DNA from: an uncultured Lachnospiraceae bacterium | Lineage (GTDB): Bacteria > Bacillota > Clostridia > Lachnospirales > Lachnospiraceae | Assembly: GCA_945868435.1 (NCBI GenBank) | Contig: CAMBLG010000002.1 | Span: 174,105 to 238,104 of the forward strand | Length of the DNA stretch: 64,000 nt | Direction of reading: 5' to 3' | In this document: positions 58,207-64,000 of the stretch, piece after piece | Layout: each line of letters opens with the position of its first letter | How positions within the stretch are numbered: the stretch's first letter is position 1 | Notes under the pieces: model-generated | Seen by the model: only the letters and a program-made list of their open reading frames with translations | Database searches by the model: none | What the model was told of the DNA's origin: nothing | Program-made: the position numbers and the translations under genes

Positions 58207-59262
58207 ATGGAAGGAAAACATATTTCAATTCCGGCTCTGCTAAAGATTGGAGCCGGTGCATTGGATCGCTTGGGAATTTATTTAAAGGAACTTCGACTGC
58301 AAAAAGTGGTGGTTCTGTTTGGAAATGGCCTGATTGAGATGTTTGGCACAACTGTCATGGATGCGCTGCGGCAGGAGGAGATCGAAATCCTCGAATATCA
58401 GGAACTGGATACGGTACGATTGGAGGATCTGACTACTCTGGCTTTCTCTATGCCTGCAAAGACCCAGGCGGTCATTGGAATTGGCGGCGGAAAAGTCATT
58501 GACGGAGCAAAGTACTGCGGATTCCTGCGGGACCTTCCGTTCATCAGCATCCCAACCTCCGCATCCAGCGATGGCTTTTCCAGCGCCAGCGCCTCACTTC
58601 TGGTGGAAGGGCGGCGCAAATCGGTTCCTGCCAGGCTGGCATACGGCATTGTGGCAGATACGAACGTCATCCGAAGCGCTCCAACACAGTTTCTCTATTC
58701 CGGCATCGGTGATATGGTATCAAAGATTACTGCATTGTACGACTGGATCTTTGAAGAACAGCATGGGAACGGAAAGGTAAACGATTTTGCTGTTATGATT
58801 GCGAAGAAAGCGGTCAACAGCTTCGTGCGCACACCGTTTACTTCTATTCAAGATGAGCTGTTCTTAAAGGAACTACTGGATTCTCTGGCCATGAGCGGAA
58901 TCGCAAACGAGATTGCCGGAAGCAGTGCCCCCACCAGCGGCAGTGAACATCTGATATCCCATGCGTTGGACAAAATGCTGGAACATCCGCAGCTTCACGG
59001 AATCCAGGTAGGCATCGCCACCTATCTGATGAGTGTTGTGCAGGATCACCGCTATCGCAGAGTAGATACGATTTTTACACAGACCGGATTCTGGGATTAT
59101 GTAAAGACGCTAAACCTGAAACGTGAGGATTTTGAACAGGCCATCGATCTGGCCCCGTCCATCAAGCCATTCCGTTACACGTATCTGCATGAGAAGCAGT
59201 ATCGCGACCGGGCAAAGGAGGTCCTTCGCACCGACGCACGTCTACAGCAGATTCTGCAGTAA
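58207..59262 (+). CDS. sn-Glycerol-1-phosphate dehydrogenase-like enzyme (AraM/EgsA family)
   Basis: A 351-residue enzyme of the iron-alcohol-dehydrogenase superfamily, most like glycerol-1-phosphate dehydrogenases. Motifs are GIGGGKVIDGAKYCG (about residue 95), ISIPTSASSDGFSS, and metal ligands in SGIGDMVSK, SGSEHLISHAL and LHGIQVGIAT. It would reduce dihydroxyacetone phosphate with NAD(P)H. It follows AAGGAG at the ATG giving MEGKHISIP. It is followed by a DUF3783 gene and preceded by a promoter and inverted repeat. Confidence 0.88.
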   Translation: MEGKHISIPALLKIGAGALDRLGIYLKELRLQKVVVLFGNGLIEMFGTTVMDALRQEEIEILEYQELDTVRLEDLTTLAFSMPAKTQAVIGIGGGKVIDGAKYCGFLRDLPFISIPTSASSDGFSSASASLLVEGRRKSVPARLAYGIVADTNVIRSAPTQFLYSGIGDMVSKITALYDWIFEEQHGNGKVNDFAVMIAKKAVNSFVRTPFTSIQDELFLKELLDSLAMSGIANEIAGSSAPTSGSEHLISHALDKMLEHPQLHGIQVGIATYLMSVVQDHRYRRVDTIFTQTGFWDYVKTLNLKREDFEQAIDLAPSIKPFRYTYLHEKQYRDRAKEVLRTDARLQQILQ

Positions 59263-59302
59263 ATGTGTCTGAAAGCGGGATTTATATAGGAGGAAAGCAG
59301 CT

Positions 59303-59698
59303 TTGATCAATCATACCATAGAAACCAAAACATCACCTGTAATTCTTACCTTTCAACTGCAGAAAGAAAAGGAGCCTGCGATCGCATCCATCTGCAAATC
59401 CCTTGGCATCCGACTGTCAGCCGTTTCTGCTAGGGATTACGCGCAAAAGCTGGGCCATCTCGCAGGTGTAAAAGGCTTCCCGCGGGAAAAATCAATATAC
59501 GACGGCATGCCTTTTCCGGCAGAGATGCTGGTCTTTTCCGGACTGAACTCCGATCAGGTGGATGCTTTTCTGGCTGAATATAAGAAGACCGGACTGCCTG
59601 CGATCGGGCTGAAAGCGATTGTCACACCGCACAATGTATTCTGGACCGCAGAAGCGCTGTTTCGCGAATTGATGAAGGAGCATTTGTCCTTCCGCTGA
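59303..59698 (+). CDS. DUF3783 protein
   Basis: A 131-residue soluble protein matching DUF3783 in its C-terminal half (MLVFSGLNSDQVDAFLAEYKKTGLPAIGLKAIVTPHN). The role of the family is unknown. The start is an unusual TTG, supported by AGGAGG at the right distance and by the lack of any other start. It lies 40 bases past the dehydrogenase gene in a probable operon and is followed by palindrome array 4. Confidence 0.88.
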   Translation: MINHTIETKTSPVILTFQLQKEKEPAIASICKSLGIRLSAVSARDYAQKLGHLAGVKGFPREKSIYDGMPFPAEMLVFSGLNSDQVDAFLAEYKKTGLPAIGLKAIVTPHNVFWTAEALFRELMKEHLSFR

Positions 59699-59746
59699 AA
59701 TTGCTGGCAAGTCTTCTCTTGTGTCGGCTCTTGATTCCCTTCCCTC

Positions 59747-59861
59747 GGGTCTCTGGGAATGAATTTGCTCCTGAGACCCATAGCAACTTGATTTCTCCTC
59801 TTCTGCTGGCTCTTGATTCTCTTCCCTCGGGTCTCTGGGAATGAATTTGCTCCTGAGACCC
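59747..59861. repeat. Palindromic array 4: two units, 82-bp period
   Basis: GGGTCTC at 59747 and 59829 (82 bp apart), each followed by GAGACCC; loop gggaatgaatttgctcct. It lies between two converging genes. Confidence 0.9.
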
Positions 59862-59882
59862 GCGACACTCCAATACTTACAA

Positions 59883-60458
59883 CTAACTCTGCTCCTGGCC
59901 TGCCAAATTATGTTCTCCCAAAGTCACAACAATGTAATCATGGTCTATCTCTTTCAGAAAAGTCTCGAATACATCTTTGGTCCTCAGCCGCAGGCTGGAA
60001 GTATTAATACAAGGGTGACAACCGAAATACTCGCCCTTCAGCACATCCTCATCTACCAGAAGCTGTACATGATGCTCCTTATCGTTCATCAATCCCAGCA
60101 CACTGACCGAGCCCGGTGTAATATCCAGATATTCCTCCATATATTCCGCCGGGGCAAAGGAAAGTCTCGGGCTATTGATCTGATGAGAAATCTCTTTTGT
60201 CTTAAATTTCTTGTCTTCCCGGATCATCAACAGATAAAACTTTGTTTTCTGCGTGTTGCACAAAAAGAGGTTCTTGCAAATAACCGCCGGAGCGAGAATT
60301 TCATCAATTGCCAGGCACGCCTCCATGGTATCCGCAGCCTCATGGTCCACCCGCTCATAAGGGATACCTAATTTATCCAATAAATCATATGTCCGTATCT
60401 CTTTTTCCAGTCGTTCATCATTTGTCTCAGGTCTTCCCTGCGCCAATGTTAGTTTCAT
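59883..60458 (-). CDS. Prolyl-tRNA-editing family protein (ProXp/PrdX)
   Basis: A 191-residue protein of the YbaK/ProX-like aminoacyl-tRNA deacylase family, which removes alanine or cysteine wrongly placed on tRNA-Pro. Motifs are YERVDHEAADTMEAC and CKNLFLCNTQKTKFYLLMIREDKKF with the catalytic-type Lys (AVICKNLFL), and YFGCHPCINTSSL. The start MKLTLAQGRP follows GAGGAG; nine upstream codons are rejected. It converges with the DUF3783 gene across array 4. Confidence 0.92.
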   Translation of the reverse strand: MKLTLAQGRPETNDERLEKEIRTYDLLDKLGIPYERVDHEAADTMEACLAIDEILAPAVICKNLFLCNTQKTKFYLLMIREDKKFKTKEISHQINSPRLSFAPAEYMEEYLDITPGSVSVLGLMNDKEHHVQLLVDEDVLKGEYFGCHPCINTSSLRLRTKDVFETFLKEIDHDYIVVTLGEHNLAGQEQS

Positions 60459-60524
60459 CTTTTTCTCCTCATCTATGATCTGCAATCAGCATATTCCTTT
60501 TTGACCTTGCCCTTCCCCTATGTC

Positions 60525-61463
60525 TTACGTCTCTTCCGATGTTCTAAAATTCACGATATAGATCCCCACGCACACCAACAATAGCGACAGCACACACATC
60601 AAGCCAAGACTGTCTGTCTCCTCCAACAGTATAGCCGACAGGATCACACCAAACACCGGATTCATGAAACCGAATACCGCCACCTTCGATACGGGATTAT
60701 ACTTGAGTAAAATCCCCCAAAGGGAATAAGCCATCGCCGATACCATCGCCAGATACAAAAGCATTGCTATGCCACCGACGCTCACTTGACTAAGCCTTCC
60801 GCCGAATGCAAGCCCGCACACAATCATGATGATTCCGCCGATGACAAACTGATATCCACTCAGCACCACCGGATTCTCATCCTTGGAATACCGCTTCAGA
60901 TACACCGAGGAAAAGGCATAGACCACCGTGGACAAAAAAATCAGTCCATCTCCGAGGAACTGAAAACCGCCGCTCACATCGCCGGTCAGGTTGACCAGCA
61001 CTACCCCGGCAAATCCAATGATACTGCCCAGTATTTTGCGCATGGTCAACGCCTCCTGGCGAAAAATCAGACTTGCCACCAAAATCGCAATAAACACATT
61101 CACCCCTTCTATGATGGATGCCCGCACTCCGGTGGTATGAGCCAGTCCCACGTAAAAACAGATATACTGCGCCACGGTCTGAAGGAGACTGAGCCACACG
61201 ATTTTGCGTCCGGAGCCACGCTTCGGAATCAATATCTTCCGGTTCATCACACTTCCGATCAGGATTGCCAGTATTCCCGCCAGAGTAAAACGCAGTCCGG
61301 CGAATAATATCTGCGCTGCCACATTCTCCGCCGGAATATCAAACAGCCTGTAGCCGATCTTAATGCAGGGGAAAGCGCTTCCCCAAAGGGCACAGCATAG
61401 CGTTGCTCCAAGCCATACCACTGCTGTTTTTGTCATCATTTTTTCCTGTTTTGTCACGTCCAT
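60525..61463 (-). CDS. EamA/DMT-family transporter
   Basis: A 312-residue permease with ten helices in two EamA halves (AVVWLGATLCCALWGSAFPCIKIG, GVRASIIEGVNVFIAILVASLIF, and GIAMLLYLAMVSAMAYSLWGILLKYNPVSKVAVFGFMNPVFGVILSAILL). Members export amino acids, metabolites or toxic compounds. The substrate is unknown. It lies upstream of the ProXp gene with a 66-base interval on the same strand. Confidence 0.92.
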   Translation of the reverse strand: MDVTKQEKMMTKTAVVWLGATLCCALWGSAFPCIKIGYRLFDIPAENVAAQILFAGLRFTLAGILAILIGSVMNRKILIPKRGSGRKIVWLSLLQTVAQYICFYVGLAHTTGVRASIIEGVNVFIAILVASLIFRQEALTMRKILGSIIGFAGVVLVNLTGDVSGGFQFLGDGLIFLSTVVYAFSSVYLKRYSKDENPVVLSGYQFVIGGIIMIVCGLAFGGRLSQVSVGGIAMLLYLAMVSAMAYSLWGILLKYNPVSKVAVFGFMNPVFGVILSAILLEETDSLGLMCVLSLLLVCVGIYIVNFRTSEET

Positions 61464-61658
61464 GATACGCCCACCTCGCTGAAGCACTCTCTTTTGATTT
61501 CTTAGGAATTCCTATATCCGCGAATTTTTTCCCAAACTATTTTGCTGTGTTCCTTCATGACTATACTACTAAACCATAAAACATACTGAAGCAGAGTTTG
61601 CTTTCAATCTCTTTGTAAGACTGGAATTTGGATGTGCCTACCTATATATAGTGGCCAG
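61464..61658. other. Intergenic region before the CPBP protease gene end
   Basis: No gene or clear site is seen. Confidence 0.4.
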
Positions 61659-62300
61659 TTAAACAATAAACATTCTCACAAGAGTATTCAAAAAATCATA
61701 TAATCCGTGTCCAACGGACACACCTACATATCCACAGTCTTTAATTTTGTATTTAGAAAAGCCAAATACAATACCAATGCAAAATGTGAATAACACCTGT
61801 ACGACATTTCCATTAATGATATGCCACAAACCAAACAGGAAAGATGCAATTACTACACCCAGCCACTTGTGCTTTTCAAAGAAACTCATAAAGGTATCTT
61901 GCAAATATACTCGAAATACGAATTCCTCTACCGGACCAATAATTAACATATAGAACAGCAAATCATAGATGAGTACAAACCACGAAAAATCTGTATGATT
62001 TCCTATCAGTGAAAAACCACAAAGAGCAGGTATAATGGCAATCGTAACGCTTAGAATAATCGAAATCGTAACACCAATCCTATATTGATGCTTATTTTTG
62101 AGGTTAATATCGATTTTCATCCCTGCCAATTTCATTGCAATCCATGCAATAAGTCCATTCAACAGATTGAGGACTACTTGAGCTAAAATTTTAAATACAC
62201 GTATGTCTATGTATTTAATGAATCTTGCACTGAATGTGACTGCGCATATCATCGCAAGCGAACAACATAAAATAACAATATTTCTCTTTGTCAGCTTCAT
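61659..62300 (-). CDS. CPBP-family intramembrane metalloprotease
   Basis: A 213-residue membrane protein with seven to eight helices of the CPBP/Rce1 type. The active-site motif is GPVEEFVFRVYLQ (EExxxR), followed by FLFGLWHIINGN and GVSVGHGLYDFLN, which supply the later His ligands. In Gram-positives such proteins process or protect against peptides and are often in bacteriocin or mobile regions. The start MKLTKRN follows GGAGG. It lies just outside the integrase end of a mobile element. Confidence 0.88.
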   Translation of the reverse strand: MKLTKRNIVILCCSLAMICAVTFSARFIKYIDIRVFKILAQVVLNLLNGLIAWIAMKLAGMKIDINLKNKHQYRIGVTISIILSVTIAIIPALCGFSLIGNHTDFSWFVLIYDLLFYMLIIGPVEEFVFRVYLQDTFMSFFEKHKWLGVVIASFLFGLWHIINGNVVQVLFTFCIGIVFGFSKYKIKDCGYVGVSVGHGLYDFLNTLVRMFIV

Positions 62301-62391
62301 ATTTCCTCCGTAAAATTCACAGTTTCTCGTGCATTTTCTCAACTTTCCGGAATTTACGGGCTTTCCCGCCCATCAACATCTATGTAATTTG

Positions 62392-62440
62392 CACTTTTCC
62401 CTTATTTTTTCCCTTGTGAGGAAGCTATAAGGGAAAAGTG
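62392..62440. terminator. Perfect 14-bp inverted repeat past the integrase gene
   Basis: CACTTTTCCCTTAT (62392-62405) and ATAAGGGAAAAGTG (62427-62440) pair perfectly around a 21-base loop, 12 bases past the integrase stop. On the minus strand no T-run follows; it may be a terminator, or a recombinase-binding or end site of the mobile element. Confidence 0.55.
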
Positions 62441-62451
62441 TTGTTTTCGTC

Positions 62452-63750
62452 TTAATCGTTCCCGACTACCTTATCAAGAAGCCTTGCTGAATTCTTCTTG
62501 GCTTCCCTTGTAGCGTGGGCGTAAATATTCATTGTGGTACTTACTGCGGAATGTCCCAAGAGCTCCTGCACATCCTTTGGTGGTGCTCCGTTTGCTAACA
62601 GATTGCTTGTGTAAGTGTGTCTTAATGAGTGGAAGTGGAAGTTTTCAAATCCTTTCAGATGCTTCCTGATTGACCTGCACATCCAGTCCAGTGCTTCCCT
62701 TCCTAAGTACATTCCGTCCTGTCTGACACACACCAGAGAAATCTCGGTGTAGTCCTCCGGCACTTCCTGTGTTCCGTCCAATGAATACAGTTCGTAGTAA
62801 ACTCTGTTCTTTTCTCTGACTTCCTTGTAGTAATTCCGCTGATAAAGCTGTCCGTACTGAAAGCGTTGCTTGTGTTGTTCTTTTTTTGCCTTTCGTAAGA
62901 TTTCAGCAAGGGTATCGCCAAAATCCACGATTCTGACCTTTTTACGCTTGGTAGGTCCAAGCTCCAGCTTATGCCTTGCATTGTTCCGGCTTAAGCTCCT
63001 ACGCACCGTCAGATACTGTTCCTCTAAGTTGATGTCATCCCAAGATAATCCGGTCACTTCCCCAATTCGCAGACCTGCATAATATGCTATCTGCACTGCC
63101 AACAATGAGGAGCTTTTCTTCTTGGTAAGATAATCTACGATTTCATTGTACTGCTGGTGAGTAATGGTCTTTTCCTGCGAAAAATCTTCATCTTCCGTAG
63201 CAAACAAATCCACTTCCTGCGTCGGTCTTCTGATTACTACATACTGCATAGGGTTGAAACTGATATACTGCTTTGGAAACACCGCATACCGGAAAGCCCG
63301 CTGTAACACTGCTGAAAAAGAATGGATACGGTCTATGCTTAACGGCTTTGCTTCCGTACCATTGGGAGCCGTTCCACCGAAGCTTAAATAATCCATATAT
63401 TCCTGCATATGTTCACTTGTGACTGTACGAAGCTTTCTCTTGCTTAAAGGGTGTCTTTTCATAATCTTCACTACCCCAAGATAAAGGGTTACAGTGTTAT
63501 TACTAAGGGAACTGACTTTTAATTCCTCATCCACCCACACATCCAGAAGATCTCCCAGTGTGATGTTCTCCGTTTTGGCTACGATTTTCTTACTTTCGTA
63601 TTCCTCCATAGCCTTACGGAGCAGTTTTTCCGTTTCCGACTTGCTTTCTGTCCCTACGCATTCCTTCTGAACCAAGTTACCACTGGCATCCTCCACATAA
63701 TAGCGGTAATACCATTTCTTGCCTTTTTTCCTTACAGAACCTTTTGCCAT
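62452..63750 (-). CDS. Tyrosine recombinase (integrase) of a mobile element
   Basis: A 432-residue phage/ICE-type integrase. Residues 1-60 are an AP2-like/arm-binding domain (GSVRKKGKKWYYRYYVEDASGN), about 70-160 a SAM-like core-binding domain, and about 220-430 the catalytic domain with Arg in YYAGLRIGEVTGLSWDDI, HxxR in FHFHSLRHTYTSNLLA, His in LGHSAVSTTMNIYAHAT and the nucleophile Tyr in the latter. The start follows AAAGGAG. It marks an integrated element running to the right edge. The left attachment site is not identified. Confidence 0.94.
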   Translation of the reverse strand: MAKGSVRKKGKKWYYRYYVEDASGNLVQKECVGTESKSETEKLLRKAMEEYESKKIVAKTENITLGDLLDVWVDEELKVSSLSNNTVTLYLGVVKIMKRHPLSKRKLRTVTSEHMQEYMDYLSFGGTAPNGTEAKPLSIDRIHSFSAVLQRAFRYAVFPKQYISFNPMQYVVIRRPTQEVDLFATEDEDFSQEKTITHQQYNEIVDYLTKKKSSSLLAVQIAYYAGLRIGEVTGLSWDDINLEEQYLTVRRSLSRNNARHKLELGPTKRKKVRIVDFGDTLAEILRKAKKEQHKQRFQYGQLYQRNYYKEVREKNRVYYELYSLDGTQEVPEDYTEISLVCVRQDGMYLGREALDWMCRSIRKHLKGFENFHFHSLRHTYTSNLLANGAPPKDVQELLGHSAVSTTMNIYAHATREAKKNSARLLDKVVGND

Positions 63751-63833
63751 AATCGTTTCTCCTTTCGATATAGACAATCGGAACTGATGAAATGCTTCTT
63801 GCGTGTAAGTATATCATAACTCCGGTTGTCTAA

Positions 63834-64000
63834 CTATACCGATTCGGAATCTTCCGATAAAAGATTTGCAAGCCTCTGTGTGGCTGTCTCCGGTTTCTTG
63901 GAATAGAGCCTTATCACATCTGCCATGTCATTAAAGGCATTGACTGTGTGGGTAATCTCCCTAAGAAACATGATTTCGTTGTATTCCTTATTCGATTCAA
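63834..64000 (-). CDS. C-terminal part of an unassigned protein, cut by the window edge
   Basis: The last 54 codons of a minus-strand gene (EYNEIMFLREITHTVNAFND...RLANLLSEDSESV, stop at 63834). It is helical and polar. The position beside an integrase suggests a mobilisation or conjugation protein, perhaps the relaxase end, but this cannot be shown from the fragment. Confidence 0.6.
   Translation of the reverse strand, partial: ESNKEYNEIMFLREITHTVNAFNDMADVIRLYSKKPETATQRLANLLSEDSESV

Overview
The window looks like a chromosomal segment of a motile, anaerobic gut-type Clostridium relative, most likely family Lachnospiraceae. This rests on the gene set (DUF4321 and DUF3783 proteins, YhfC and CPBP proteases, a clostridial CsrA-flagellin pair, a T-box before tyrS, a PBP-GGDEF protein), on strong AGGAGG ribosome sites, on sigma-A promoters of the TTGACA/TATAAT type with 17-base spacers, and on a sigma-28-like flagellar promoter. 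No species is claimed. Most genes lie on the minus strand.

Layout. 1-1490: gene-free DNA with a tandem array of nine palindromic 82-bp units. 1676-5400: YhfC protease, YbjQ/MerR pair, and tyrS behind a T-box. 5471-8304: a TrpXYZ-like ABC importer. 8447-9769: alcohol dehydrogenase with a Rex-like site. 9843-10535: MarR regulator plus a 47-residue membrane protein. 10548-16963: housekeeping genes (amidase, histidine phosphatase, YaaA, Bcp, SfsA, HD hydrolase, ferredoxin-type aldo/keto reductase) and tRNA-Pro. 17100-22697: HTH-Uma2 protein and two secreted proteins. 23008-31993: a double-HTH unknown, DeoR regulator with fructose-6-phosphate aldolase, a CarD-like/Arg-rich pair, a chemotaxis receptor, a pyridoxal-type kinase with a broken ECF transporter subunit, a radical SAM protein and a small alarmone synthetase. 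32137-35151: a second, paralogous TrpXYZ-like importer with an attenuator-like leader. 35206-39760: cysK and the rrf2-iscS-iscU-mnmA sulfur operon. 39850-45676: a three-gene signalling operon (Nudix-histidine kinase hybrid, HD-GYP-like protein, PBP-GGDEF). 45923-50222: flagellin and csrA beside an apparent invertible element, with two palindrome arrays and a flagellin remnant. 50224-53012: patatin and an AI-2E-family membrane protein between two MITE insertions. 53137-57482: a LacI-controlled sugar ABC importer. 58207-62300: glycerol-1-phosphate dehydrogenase-like enzyme, DUF3783, ProXp-type deacylase, EamA transporter, CPBP protease. 62452-64000: the integrase end of a mobile element.

The most striking part is 47862-49261. 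An exact 27-bp inverted repeat flanks 835 bp that hold a FimB-like tyrosine recombinase, now broken, and a sigma-28-like promoter. In the orientation seen here that promoter points away from csrA-fliC and runs into a hairpin plus T-run made by the right repeat. Inversion would put it about 100 bases upstream of csrA. The flagellin leader also carries two GGA motifs laid out like known CsrA sites (a hairpin loop and the Shine-Dalgarno). The cluster therefore looks like a phase-variable, CsrA-buffered flagellin switch. This is inferred from sequence only.

Two repeat families stand out. One is a set of GGGTCTC/GAGACCC palindromes in four arrays with exact 82- or 93-bp periods, always at gene 3' ends. 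The other is a roughly 195-bp MITE with terminal inverted repeats, perfect 8-bp target duplications and hairpins that covary between copies.
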